Of a stretch of 64,000 nucleotides of DNA, positions 7,670 through 16,311 are shown in pieces. The translations under genes and the position numbers were made by a program. Numbering within the stretch: the first letter of the stretch is position 1; every line of letters starts with the position of its first letter. The stretch comes from Candidatus Methanomethylophilaceae archaeon (GTDB taxonomy: Archaea; Thermoplasmatota; Thermoplasmata; Methanomassiliicoccales; Methanomethylophilaceae): assembly GCA_944320495.1 (NCBI GenBank), contig CALUHR010000009.1:1-64000 (forward strand), in the 5' to 3' direction. Under the pieces are notes generated by a model. That model did not search any database, had not been told where the DNA came from, and saw only the letters and a program-made list of their open reading frames with translations.

Positions 7670-8602
7670 TCACTGGCCGAAGTACTTGGAGACGTAGTCG
7701 GCCGAGTCCTTCTCCAGGGTGTTCCAGAACACTTCTGACGGATCGAATCCCTGGTCGTCGATCCTGGAGATGAGCTCCGCGGCGACCTCTCCGAGGTCCC
7801 AGTCGGCCTTGTTGCGTTCGACGGCCTGCTCGATCGCGTCGTCGTCCATCTCCATCATGACCGCGGTAGCCGCGTCGTAGAGGCAGGAGGCGGCATCGAA
7901 GATGTAGTCGATGTCGTCGGCGACCTCCGAATCGGGATCCATCTCCCTGAGGGTCTCGGAGAGCATCTCGCTCATGTCCATGAGCCTCTTGGCCGCCATG
8001 ACCTGGTCCATGATGTCGGGGTCGATCTCCATGAGGTCCCTGACGAGCCTGAAAGCCGTGGTCATGAGGCCGTAGGCGGAGTCCTCCCCGGCGACGACGG
8101 TGTCTGGGGACGCCAGGCTGTCAACGATGGTCAGGATGAGCTCGGGGGTGCTCAGGGGTTCCTCGTCCTCGAGGCCCTCGAACTGCAGGATGTCGGCCAG
8201 GGGCACGACCCCTCCCTTGTAGGGCTCTCCGGCAGTGGAGCTCTCGAGCATGCCGCTGATGAGTCTGACTATGGCGGCGCGGCGGATGTCGTCGCGGGTC
8301 GCCACGTCCCTGTCCCTCAGGTCCTCGGAGAGCATGTCGGCCGCATCGGCGTATTCACCGGCGGAGATCTTGTCGAGGGTCCCCTCGACCTCCTCGTACC
8401 AGGGCTCCTTCGTGAAATCGAGCTCCTTCGCCATGTCCACCATCATATGGACCGTCTCACCGAACATGTCGGGCAGATCGAAGGACTCGTCCTTCGAGGT
8501 GTCGAGGGCGGTTCCGCAGTACATGCAGAAGCCCCTGCCGTCGATCTCGTCGAGGAGGGTCTCGCGCTGGCAACCGGGACATGTAACGACTACGAAGCTC
8601 AT
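7670..8602 (-). CDS. Acidic helical protein with N-terminal zinc ribbon (310 aa)
   Basis: I do not recognise the family. Residues 8-30 form a zinc ribbon (CPGCQ...CMYCGTAL). The remaining 270 residues are very acidic and predicted mostly alpha-helical, with methionine-rich helices (TVHMMVDMAK, MDMSEMLSETL) and no membrane segments. A TATA element (CTTTATATG) sits about 26 nt upstream of the ATG. It precedes the DRG GTPase in one transcription unit, so a partner or adaptor role in translation is possible, as other DRG proteins have dedicated partners; this is inference only. Confidence 0.7.
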   Translation of the reverse strand: MSFVVVTCPGCQRETLLDEIDGRGFCMYCGTALDTSKDESFDLPDMFGETVHMMVDMAKELDFTKEPWYEEVEGTLDKISAGEYADAADMLSEDLRDRDVATRDDIRRAAIVRLISGMLESSTAGEPYKGGVVPLADILQFEGLEDEEPLSTPELILTIVDSLASPDTVVAGEDSAYGLMTTAFRLVRDLMEIDPDIMDQVMAAKRLMDMSEMLSETLREMDPDSEVADDIDYIFDAASCLYDAATAVMMEMDDDAIEQAVERNKADWDLGEVAAELISRIDDQGFDPSEVFWNTLEKDSADYVSKYFGQ

Positions 8603-8796
8603 TGGGTCCCCCTAATCTGGTGCTCATATAAAGGTGATGTCGGACCGCCGCGTGTTCCGTTCTGTGATTCCAGCGAAGTACGGACCCGCCGCCCCCCGCT
8701 GAGCTCACAGATCAACAAGGGGATTCGGGCGCGACGGACGTGAAATCGGAAGCCATTCCAGCAAACAATAAAATAGACCGCATGATGGCTTGTGCG

Positions 8797-10290
8797 ATGA
8801 CAGATAACGTCGGGGGCAAGAAATCCCTCGTGGCGGGGTTCCGCGACGATTTCAAGGCCCTCTCACCCAAGCAGCTCCTGGCGATAGTGGCGGCGATCGC
8901 ACTCGCCCTGCTGCTCGAATACATGGGACTGACCAGCCAGTGCCTGGGAGTCCTGATAATTGCCGTCGTCCTCTACATGATACCCCACTTCCTGAAGGTC
9001 ATCTCCGTCAGGGTGAAGGTCGTCATAGGGGTGGTTTTCATACTGCTGTCGCTTCTCGTCGGCACATACGCCAGCGGAAGCTTGGACGATGTGAACACGG
9101 AGATCCGCGACACCGACACGGTGGCCGGGATCCAGCTCGAGTACGACGAGGCCGAGGGCGCGTACGTCCTCAGCTACGAGATCAACCCGAACGGGACGCT
9201 GTCCTTCACCGGCAGCAGCATCGGCCCGGACGTCGATGCCGCCGCGGACCTCTGGGTTCCAGCCAGCGGATCGCTCACCGCCCAGATCAAGGTGACCGGT
9301 CTCGATCCAGGCGACACGTTCGCCGTCTCCGCCGTGGATGCCAACGGCGATGCCGTGACCCTCTCCGGGGTCTCGGTCTCGCAGTCCTACGACGCCGGGA
9401 CGGGCGATGAGCCGTCCACGACCACAGTCACTCTGACGGTCGAGGACGTCGCCGTCCTGCTCCAGGACGAGAAGGAGGGCATCTACTACAACCTGGTCCT
9501 CGGAACCGAGGACGGACACGGGCTCTCCCTGGAACCCGTCGAGGATTCGAACCTGAGGGTCGCCGTCCTCCAGCAGGAGAGCAACATGATCGCCTTCCAC
9601 TCCTTCCACTCTACGAAGGACGTCGATTCCCAGGAGTTCAAGTCCTCCGACCTGACGCTCGGCGCGGATGGATGGTACAGCGGCAAGGCTGTCCTCGAGG
9701 GCGTCTCCGCGGGGACCATCGGGGCCATAGCGGTTCAGATGGGCGAGGGCGACAGGGCGTTCGCCGGATACTCGTTCATCTACGACACCGGCATGACGTC
9801 CGGCGACTTCACGAAGGCCTGCTTCTACGGAGGGGCCTACATGACCTTCGAGATCGCTCTCCTATTCTTCATCATCCTGGCGTTCTCCGCCCTGATGAGG
9901 CGCAGCGCCATGAAGACCCGCGAGAAGATGGAGGCCGAGGGAAGGCTGTATCCCCAGGGATACGGACGCTGCAAGTCCTGCGGCGCCATGGTCCTGCCCG
10001 GGGAGGTCGTCTGCAGGAAGTGTGGCGCCTACATCGATGTGCCGGAGGAGATGAGGAAGCACAAGAACGACTACGTGGTCTGCTCCGAGTGCGGTGCGGA
10101 GGTGCCGGCAGATGCGGCGGTATGTCCGAAGTGCGGCGCGAGGTTCGATGAGAAGGAGGAGGTCGAGGTGTCCCATGCCGACGGCACCGTGGATGTGACC
10201 ACCGAGACCGTCCCCTGCCCCCACTGCGGCGAGCAGATCCCTGCTAACGCAGACTGGTGCCCCAAGTGCGGCAAGAAGGTCAAGGACTGA
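8797..10290 (+). CDS. Membrane protein with external beta domain and three C-terminal zinc ribbons (497 aa)
   Basis: Two to three hydrophobic helices lie near residues 25-90. About 260 residues of beta-rich, Asp/Ser/Thr-rich sequence follow, presumably outside the cell. Another membrane helix (TFEIALLFFIILAFSALM) comes next, then a cytoplasmic tail with three CxxC-x(n)-CxxC zinc ribbons (CKSCG/CRKCG, CSECG/CPKCG, CPHCG/CPKCG). The frame opens at a GTG (8740), but an AATAAAAT TATA box at about 8767-8774 fits a leaderless start at ATG 8797. The family is unknown. The topology of outer domain, membrane anchor and zinc-ribbon tail recurs in smaller proteins at 41257-42327. Confidence 0.75.
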   Translation: MTDNVGGKKSLVAGFRDDFKALSPKQLLAIVAAIALALLLEYMGLTSQCLGVLIIAVVLYMIPHFLKVISVRVKVVIGVVFILLSLLVGTYASGSLDDVNTEIRDTDTVAGIQLEYDEAEGAYVLSYEINPNGTLSFTGSSIGPDVDAAADLWVPASGSLTAQIKVTGLDPGDTFAVSAVDANGDAVTLSGVSVSQSYDAGTGDEPSTTTVTLTVEDVAVLLQDEKEGIYYNLVLGTEDGHGLSLEPVEDSNLRVAVLQQESNMIAFHSFHSTKDVDSQEFKSSDLTLGADGWYSGKAVLEGVSAGTIGAIAVQMGEGDRAFAGYSFIYDTGMTSGDFTKACFYGGAYMTFEIALLFFIILAFSALMRRSAMKTREKMEAEGRLYPQGYGRCKSCGAMVLPGEVVCRKCGAYIDVPEEMRKHKNDYVVCSECGAEVPADAAVCPKCGARFDEKEEVEVSHADGTVDVTTETVPCPHCGEQIPANADWCPKCGKKVKD

Positions 10291-10298
10291 CAAACACA

Positions 10299-10336
10299 GG
10301 GCCCGCAAGGGCCCGACCGCGGGGTTCGCCCCGCGG
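10299..10336 (+). terminator. Double hairpin after the zinc-ribbon membrane protein
   Basis: GGGCCC-GCAA-GGGCCC (10299-10314) is followed directly by CCGCGGGG-TTCG-CCCCGCGG (10317-10336), both with stable GNRA/UUCG-type tetraloops. The rest of the gap to 10515 shows only a partial hairpin (10481-10508) serving the opposite gene. Confidence 0.7.
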
Positions 10337-10515
10337 TATCAATTGTTGTGACAGGTTTCATCAATGGTTTGGGCGTCCGTTCCAAGCCCAAATTCTCATG
10401 CGAGATTCCCGGGAGCAGAGCAATGCCAGCCCCCTCTCGGGCGTAATCATCCCCATCCTGACGATGGGACATGTAGAAGCTAAGGGGAGAGGCCGATTGG
10501 CCCCTCCCTCGTTTG

Positions 10516-10959
10516 TCATCTCTCGATCTCGAACTCGATCGGCTTCATGACGATGTTCAGAATCTGTCCGGCTGCTCCGAGGATCAGTCCGGCCATGGCC
10601 ATCATGTAGCCGGCTCCGCCGAAATCGATATGTTGCTCTATTATGGCCAGGTTCCCGTCCATGATGAATAGCAGCGCGAGGATCGTCAGTATGATGGGGG
10701 GTATCGCGAGCCTTGCCCTGCCGGAATACTCCCTGAACACGAGCGACAGGATTGCCGGTACCACGGTGAGGATGGCTATGGGGACGATGAGGGCGACGCC
10801 GATGGACAGCGTGAACGAATACGTGCTGAAGTCATCGTTGGTTACCAGTTCCCATCCTGGCAGCGATGCGCCGGAAATCCATGATGCGCTCAGTCCGACA
10901 ATCATTAGGATCGCGCCTATCAGGGGTATCAGCGCGTAGACGTTGATGACGATCCTCAT
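10516..10959 (-). CDS. Four-helix membrane protein of unknown function (147 aa)
   Basis: Four hydrophobic stretches are visible (about residues 7-28, 50-74, 83-102 and 113-137), separated by short loops. A conserved-looking WISGASLPGW loop follows helix 1. No recognisable catalytic motif. Its ATG overlaps the stop of the upstream gene (ATGA), so the two membrane proteins are translationally coupled and may form a complex. Confidence 0.7.
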   Translation of the reverse strand: MRIVINVYALIPLIGAILMIVGLSASWISGASLPGWELVTNDDFSTYSFTLSIGVALIVPIAILTVVPAILSLVFREYSGRARLAIPPIILTILALLFIMDGNLAIIEQHIDFGGAGYMMAMAGLILGAAGQILNIVMKPIEFEIER

Positions 10960-11774
10960 TGCGAGCCCTCCTCGGGTTGGAAGTAGTAGAGCAGATCCTC
11001 CACGCCTCCATACTCCTTCACCGTGGACTTCAGCCTCTTCACATCCCTCAGGGTGACCCCGTCCTGGCAGAGCATGACGATGAGTCTGTAACGGATCCTA
11101 TCGCTCCTGATGTCGCCGATTATGCCGGATGCATATCTTATCGCGAATCCCAGAACGGCGCCGATGATCAGGATGGACCCATAGGGTACTGTGTACCAGG
11201 CGATCGTGACGTTCATCACGATCAGGAACTGCAGGTATTCGAGAACGGTCCAGTCGTACGGTTTGTCTATGATGCTGTAAGCTCCGTCCATCATGCCGCC
11301 GAGGAAGACAAAGAGGATGCACAAGACCGTGATCATCTTCCCGATCCTGGCCACGATTCCGGTGATCTGGTTGAACTCCCTGTCCTTCTCCAGCATCTTG
11401 TCGACGTCCTTGCGGACGGTCCTGAAGTGCTTCCTGAGCCCCTTGTCCCTCCTGCATCTGGATTTGAGCTCGCGATACTCCCAGATGACCTCTTCGTCCG
11501 ACATCTCCAGGAGGTCCTTCCCGGACAATGCGCCGTAGTGCTCGTCCTGGTCGATCTCATCGAAGGGATTGCCGAAGGGCCTCCTGTCGGATCCGCCGTC
11601 GCGGTCGTCCCATGTCGACGTGTTCACCTCGGGTCCCGCGCGCGGGTCCTCGTTCCGGACGCTCCTGCGACGGTCCTCCTGTTGACTCTCCTCCCGCGGA
11701 TGCTGCTGGCCCGAGGGTTTGGCCATCCTGTCGAGGAAGGAGGTGTCGATATCTCTGCTGTCTTGATCGCTCAT
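10956..11774 (-). CDS. Membrane protein with long charged N-terminus (272 aa)
   Basis: Residues 1-80 are polar and probably disordered, rich in Arg, Asp, Ser and Gln. A charged helical segment (about 85-140) is followed by two or three membrane helices (TVLCILFVFLGGMMDGAY, FLIVMNVTIAWY and GSILIIGAVLGFAIRYA), then a cytoplasmic tail. No family recognised. A TTTATAAT promoter element lies near 11860. Coupled by ATGA overlap to the smaller membrane protein downstream. Confidence 0.7.
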   Translation of the reverse strand: MSDQDSRDIDTSFLDRMAKPSGQQHPREESQQEDRRRSVRNEDPRAGPEVNTSTWDDRDGGSDRRPFGNPFDEIDQDEHYGALSGKDLLEMSDEEVIWEYRELKSRCRRDKGLRKHFRTVRKDVDKMLEKDREFNQITGIVARIGKMITVLCILFVFLGGMMDGAYSIIDKPYDWTVLEYLQFLIVMNVTIAWYTVPYGSILIIGAVLGFAIRYASGIIGDIRSDRIRYRLIVMLCQDGVTLRDVKRLKSTVKEYGGVEDLLYYFQPEEGSQ

Positions 11775-11930
11775 CGATTCACTCCGTGCGGCAGGTGCCG
11801 GATATCACGATGGCGGTCACCATGCCATATGTTGTATGCAATATCGAGTGCATTCAATTATAAATGTAGAGTGGACAGGATTCGAATCGAATGAGAATCG
11901 ATAAAAGGTTGAGAGTGGAAAGGATGTTTC

Positions 11931-11950
11931 GGAGGGGGAAGTCCCCCTCC
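11931..11950 (-). terminator. Hairpin downstream of the four-CBS protein
   Basis: GGAGGGGG (11931-11938), loop AAGT, CCCCCTCC (11943-11950), 8 bp after the CBS gene's stop. Confidence 0.6.
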
Positions 11951-11957
11951 GTTGGGA

Positions 11958-13133
11958 TCACTTCTTCCTCTTGCGGAAGGTGACCTTGGAGTCCTTCATG
12001 TTCATGACGGCATCCTCGAGCTTCTTGATGAGGTCGCTGGCGGTCTTCGTGAGGTCCCAGCCAACCTCCTTGCCCATGACGGCTGTGCCGTTGATGAACA
12101 GTCTCGCGCTGATGCTGTACTTGAAGTTGCCTCCGGCGTCGTTGTAGCGGGACACGTGCATGGTGAGGGACTCCGGCTTGTAGACCTTGGAGATCTTCTT
12201 CACCATGTCCTCGATGTCCGCGTAGATGACATCGGTGGCCTCCTTCTCGTTGTCGTCGAGTCCGCTGATCTGCACGAAGAGCATGTCCCTCTCGCGGCAG
12301 GCGGAGAGCAGCTCGATGACGTCGTACTCGGTGAGCACTCCGACGAGCTCCTTGCCCTCGATGACGGGGAGGGTGGAGATCTTGTTCTCTACCATGATGT
12401 CGACGGCCGAGGCGATGTCCTCGTCCCAGCTGATGGTCTTCACCGACGTCAGAGCGATGGACTCCACGGTGATCTGCGAGCGTGCGCTCTTCTCCAGGTC
12501 CCCGATGGTCTTGTTGTCCTTCTTCCAGTTGTTGTCGATGATCTCCCTCATTCCGACGATACCGACGACCTCGTTGGTCTCGTTGATCACGGGGATGGTC
12601 CTGTAGTCCTCGCGGATCATGAGCTCGAGGGCGTCATCCATGAGGTCGTTGACCCTGACGGACTCCACCGGGTTGCTCATGATCTCCCAGACCTTGATCT
12701 CCTTGAGCGCCTTGATGTCCCTGACGATCTCGATAAGCCTGTTCCTCTGGATTATTCCGGTGACCTTCTTGCCGGTCAGGACGGGGAGCTGTCTGCAGTT
12801 CGTGGAGACCATCATCTCCGCGATCTTGGTGATCTCCATGTCGGCGGTCACCGTGGGCAGGTTCTTCACGAGTCCCTTCACCTTGGCGTCGAGGGTCACA
12901 CTCTTCTTCCTGAGAATCGAGGCGTAACTGACCATTCCTACGAACTCTCCGCCGTCCACGACCGGTACGTCCTGGTACTTGCTGTCCTTCATGACCGCAA
13001 GCACATCGGCGATGCGATCGTCGGAGGACACGGTGGGGAATTCGGTAGACATGATGCTCTGGACAGATATGCCGTCGATCTGGGATCTCAGCATGGCCAG
13101 CTTCTTCAGGTCTTCAAGGTCCTTTACTCCCAT
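11958..13133 (-). CDS. Four-CBS protein with C-terminal HPF/RaiA-like domain (391 aa)
   Basis: Four CBS motifs are recognisable from their repeated pattern (SIMSTEFPTV, LVKNLPTV, EIMSNPVESV and SIALTSVKTI, each followed by a VGxVxxxxI-type strand), forming two Bateman modules that normally bind adenosyl nucleotides. The last 105 residues (from FVQISGLDD) resemble the ribosome hibernation factor fold: paired helices, then HVSRYNDAGGNFKYSISARLF and a GWDL..A.D.ai.KLE helix, ending in a basic KVTFRKRKK tail. The ATG has a GAGGTG ribosome-binding site. A nucleotide-sensing ribosome hibernation factor is the best inference; the C-terminal match is by eye. Confidence 0.75.
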   Translation of the reverse strand: MGVKDLEDLKKLAMLRSQIDGISVQSIMSTEFPTVSSDDRIADVLAVMKDSKYQDVPVVDGGEFVGMVSYASILRKKSVTLDAKVKGLVKNLPTVTADMEITKIAEMMVSTNCRQLPVLTGKKVTGIIQRNRLIEIVRDIKALKEIKVWEIMSNPVESVRVNDLMDDALELMIREDYRTIPVINETNEVVGIVGMREIIDNNWKKDNKTIGDLEKSARSQITVESIALTSVKTISWDEDIASAVDIMVENKISTLPVIEGKELVGVLTEYDVIELLSACRERDMLFVQISGLDDNEKEATDVIYADIEDMVKKISKVYKPESLTMHVSRYNDAGGNFKYSISARLFINGTAVMGKEVGWDLTKTASDLIKKLEDAVMNMKDSKVTFRKRKK

Positions 13134-13266
13134 AATACACCTCTGGATATGATATTCCCATCCAACGCATTTAACACATTGCTTCGGACATCCGTGTTGG
13201 ATGAATGATTCTACGAAATCCGCAGATTGTCGATATACCGATTACGAAAAAGGAAAATGGTTTGAC

Positions 13267-13281
13267 GGGGGCCATGCCCCC
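13267..13281 (-). terminator. Hairpin downstream of glyS
   Basis: GGGGG-CCATG-CCCCC, 30 bp after the stop of the glycyl-tRNA synthetase gene. Confidence 0.45.
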
Positions 13282-13310
13282 TGGAGGACGCATCCGACAT
13301 CAGTATGATG

Positions 13311-15026
13311 TCAGAGCTCGGAGAACGGCTTCCCTGCGATGAGCTCGTCGATGGTGACGGCGATGCCCTTGACCGGGATGCGCTTCTGCTCCTTGCTGTC
13401 CCTGTCCCTGATGGTGACGGTGCCCTCCGCGGCCCCTCCGGGGAGGGAGTCGTAGTCCACGGTGATGCACCAGGGGGTGCCGACCTCGTCCATGCGGGCG
13501 TATCTCTTGCCGATGGTGCCGGAGCCGTCGTAGTAGGCCTCCACCCTGTGGGAGTGGACGCTCTCGTAGATGGAGCGGGCCAGGTCGTCCAGGCCGTCCT
13601 TCTCCATCAGCGGGAACACGCCGACCTTGATGGGCGCGACCTCGGGCTTCAGCCTGAGGACGGTGTAGTCCTCGGCGTCGTCATGAGAGTATGAGTGCTC
13701 CAGCACGGTGTAGAAGATCCTGTCCAGCCCGTGGGAGGGCTCGATGACGTGGGGCACGACACGGTCCCCCGCGACCTTCTCCTTCACGGTGGCGACCTCG
13801 AAGAACCTGTCGTCCAGGACGATGTCCTCCCCGTCGACGGTGACAGTGAGCTTCCCGTCGACGATGTCGGCGGGGGTCTTGGACTCCATCGCCGCGGCGA
13901 TGTCCTTGGCCTTGCCCTTGAACTCGGGGCCCAGGGCCTTGTGCTTGGCGCGGACCTTCTCGACCTCCATCTCCCTCGGCTCGTCGAACCTGCGGAAGTG
14001 GGTGAGGTCGGCGCCGGAGAACTGGGCGTGCCTGGAGAGGTCCCAGCAGCCCCTGTCGGCGATGCCGGTGATCTCCGTCCATCCGTAGGAGAGCAGGGCC
14101 TCGGCGTCCCAGCAGTCGGCGGCGTAGTGGGCCATCTCGTCCTTCTCGTGCTGTCTGAACCTGAGCCTCTTGGGGTCGACCCCGAGCCTCACCAGGAGCT
14201 GCCTCGTCGTGTAGACGAAGTACGCGAGGACGCGGTTGGCGATGATGCCGTCCTCGACGGCCTTCCCGACGGTGGTGGTGATCATGCCCTCGCCGGTGTT
14301 GGGGACCAGGTCGATCTCCTCGTTCTCGATCTCGTGGAAGCGGGGCCAGTCCTTGTCGTCCGGGTCCACGAAGAGCTCGACCTCCATCATGTTGAACTCC
14401 CTCATGCGGATCATGCCCTGCCTGGGCGCGATCTCGTTGCGGTATCCCCTGCCGGTCTGGATGACTCCCAGTGGCATCTTCTCCCTGTTGTAGCGGTAGA
14501 GGTTCTGGTAGTTCACGAATATGCCCTGAGCGGTCTCCGGCCTCATGTACCCCACACGGCTGGATCCAGGGCCGATGTTCGTCTTGAACATCAGGTTGAA
14601 CTCCTCGACGGGCCCCAGGTCGCCCCCGCACTCGGGGCATTTCACGTTGTACTTGACGAACGCCTCCTCGAGCTCCTTGGGGGTGAGGACGTCCGCGTTG
14701 TCGAAGAACTCCTTGACCATGTGGTCTGCCCTGAACGGGGACTGGCACTTGGTGCAGTACGTGATGTAGTCCGAGAACTCGTCCACGTGCCCGGACGCCT
14801 TGAAGACGTCCCTGGGGTTGACGGTCTCGGAGTCGATCTCGATGAAGCCCTCGCGGCCCTTGTATATGGCGCGCCAGACATCGACGATGTTGTTCCTCAG
14901 GGAGCATCCCAGGGGGCCGTAGTCGTACATGCCGGCGACGCCGCCGTATATCTCGAAGGACGGCCAGATGAATCCCCTGCGCTTGCAGAGGGACATGAGG
15001 TCGGCGGAAACCGATTCATCGCTCAT
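13311..15026 (-). CDS. glyS: Glycine--tRNA ligase, archaeal/eukaryotic homodimer type (571 aa)
   Basis: Charges tRNA-Gly. Class II motifs are visible: the YGGVAGMYDYGPLG N-terminal signature, motif 2 region GRGYRNEIAPRQGMIRMREF, and motif 3 VIEPSHGLDRIFY. A zinc-binding insertion carries CTKCQ and CPECGG. The C-terminal anticodon-binding domain starts near LKPEVAPIKVGVFPL. The open frame extends to 15467, but that part is the antisense shadow of the CBS gene. The ATG at 15026 overlaps the upstream stop (ATGA), placing it last in the operon amidohydrolase-USP-CBS-glyS. Confidence 0.97.
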   Translation of the reverse strand: MSDESVSADLMSLCKRRGFIWPSFEIYGGVAGMYDYGPLGCSLRNNIVDVWRAIYKGREGFIEIDSETVNPRDVFKASGHVDEFSDYITYCTKCQSPFRADHMVKEFFDNADVLTPKELEEAFVKYNVKCPECGGDLGPVEEFNLMFKTNIGPGSSRVGYMRPETAQGIFVNYQNLYRYNREKMPLGVIQTGRGYRNEIAPRQGMIRMREFNMMEVELFVDPDDKDWPRFHEIENEEIDLVPNTGEGMITTTVGKAVEDGIIANRVLAYFVYTTRQLLVRLGVDPKRLRFRQHEKDEMAHYAADCWDAEALLSYGWTEITGIADRGCWDLSRHAQFSGADLTHFRRFDEPREMEVEKVRAKHKALGPEFKGKAKDIAAAMESKTPADIVDGKLTVTVDGEDIVLDDRFFEVATVKEKVAGDRVVPHVIEPSHGLDRIFYTVLEHSYSHDDAEDYTVLRLKPEVAPIKVGVFPLMEKDGLDDLARSIYESVHSHRVEAYYDGSGTIGKRYARMDEVGTPWCITVDYDSLPGGAAEGTVTIRDRDSKEQKRIPVKGIAVTIDELIAGKPFSEL

Positions 15027-15868
15027 TTGGATCCCGTGATGGCGCAGAGGATGTCCACATCGTAGATCATCCCGATGATCTCGTCCTTGTTCCCGTGCAC
15101 GGGCACCTGTCCGTAGTCGTTGGCGACCATGGCCTTGGCGACCTCGGAGAGCCCCGTCTTCTTGAAGACCGAGTAGGGGTTCGTGATCATGACGTCCTTG
15201 ACCAGCCTGTCGTCCTTCAGGTACTTGTCCGTGGCCGTGTAGAACAGCGGCAGGACGTTTCTGGCCCCGGCCATGTTGCCGATGTCGGCGATGCCGAGCT
15301 CCTTCAGGTCCTCGGTGTTCTTCACCTGGTCGCTGAACAGGTCCCTGTCCGTGAGGATGCCCACGAACTTGCCCTGGGCGTCCAGAACGGGCACCGCGGA
15401 CACGTCGCTGACGCGCATGGCTGACACGGTGTACGAGAGGGGGTCGCCCTCCCAGGCGGTGACGCACTTGGTGCGGATGACGTCCTCGGCCTTCATGGGC
15501 GTCTTCATGTCCCTGACGATCTTCAGGAGGTCGGTCGGGGTGATGATGCCGATGAGCATGCCGTCCTCGACGACGGGCAGCCTGTGGATCCTCAGGGTGC
15601 TGAAGATCTCGGCGGCCTTCTCGATGGGGGCGGTGGGCTCGATGGTGATGCAGTTCTTCTTCATGATGAGGGAGAGCTGCTCCTCCTCGAAGTTCCTGAA
15701 GATGTCCCTGCGGGAGACGATCCCCATGAGCTTCCCGTCGCTCGCGCGGATGACGGGGAGTCCGGTGAGCCCGTTCCTGACCATCAGGTTGATCGCGTCG
15801 GCGCGGGAACCGGGGACCTCCACGACGATGGGGGCGGCGGTCATCACGTCGGCTACTGTCAGACTCAT
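15023..15868 (-). CDS. Protein of four CBS domains (281 aa)
   Basis: Consists almost entirely of four CBS motifs (VADVMTAAPIVV; LIMKKNCITI; DVIRTKCVTA; DVMITNPYSV), each followed by the usual LPVV..G.L.GI.T..Dll pattern. Such stand-alone Bateman proteins bind AMP, ATP or SAM and regulate partners. It directly abuts the universal stress protein gene (TAA then ATG with no gap) and overlaps glyS by 4 bp, so expression is tightly coupled. Its partner is not evident. Confidence 0.88.
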   Translation of the reverse strand: MSLTVADVMTAAPIVVEVPGSRADAINLMVRNGLTGLPVIRASDGKLMGIVSRRDIFRNFEEEQLSLIMKKNCITIEPTAPIEKAAEIFSTLRIHRLPVVEDGMLIGIITPTDLLKIVRDMKTPMKAEDVIRTKCVTAWEGDPLSYTVSAMRVSDVSAVPVLDAQGKFVGILTDRDLFSDQVKNTEDLKELGIADIGNMAGARNVLPLFYTATDKYLKDDRLVKDVMITNPYSVFKKTGLSEVAKAMVANDYGQVPVHGNKDEIIGMIYDVDILCAITGSK

Positions 15869-16309
15869 TTAGTTCGAAGCCTCCGAAGACCTGACCACCA
15901 TCACGGGGCAGCTGGAGGCCCTGACGACCCTCTCGGCGACGCTTCCCATGAGGAGCTTGGACATGCCCGTCCTTCCGAGGGTGCCCATGACGATGACGTC
16001 GTAGTTCGCGGACTCGTCGAGGATGACCTTGACGGGGGTGCCCTCCTTGATGGAGAGTTCGACGGGGACGTTCTCGGTCGCACCGAGGTCGCGGACGAAG
16101 TCGACCGCGTCCTTACCCTCCTTCTCGAGGGTGTTGTAGACGTTCATGACCGCAGTGTCCATGGGCATGTTGGTCAGGATGGTCTGGTCCAGGACGTACA
16201 GGGCGGTGACGGTGCCGCCTGTGAGCTTCGCCAGTTCCATGGCCGTCCTCACCGCAGCCTTCGTGTATTCGCTTCCATCGGTCGGGACGAGAATCTTCTT
16301 GAATGCCAT
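15869..16309 (-). CDS. Universal stress protein, UspA family (146 aa)
   Basis: Typical Usp fold: KKILVPTDGSEYTKAAVRTA at the N-terminus and the ATP-binding loop GTLGRTGMSKLLMGSVAERVV near 110-130 (G-x2-G-x9-G-S), closing with CPVMVVR. The frame runs back to 16714, but ATG 16309 has a GGAGGT ribosome-binding site located in the end of the upstream amidohydrolase gene. Expected to bind ATP and respond to stress. Adjacent CBS protein suggests a shared nucleotide-sensing role. Confidence 0.92.
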   Translation of the reverse strand: MAFKKILVPTDGSEYTKAAVRTAMELAKLTGGTVTALYVLDQTILTNMPMDTAVMNVYNTLEKEGKDAVDFVRDLGATENVPVELSIKEGTPVKVILDESANYDVIVMGTLGRTGMSKLLMGSVAERVVRASSCPVMVVRSSEASN

Positions 16310-16311
16310 CT

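Noticed and set aside
6482-7738. 418-residue plus-strand open frame
   Set aside because: Antisense shadow of the DRG GTPase, whose motifs are intact on the other strand.
11952-13208. 418-residue plus-strand frame opposite the CBS protein
   Set aside because: Antisense of a gene with four clear CBS motifs; no start signals or motifs of its own.
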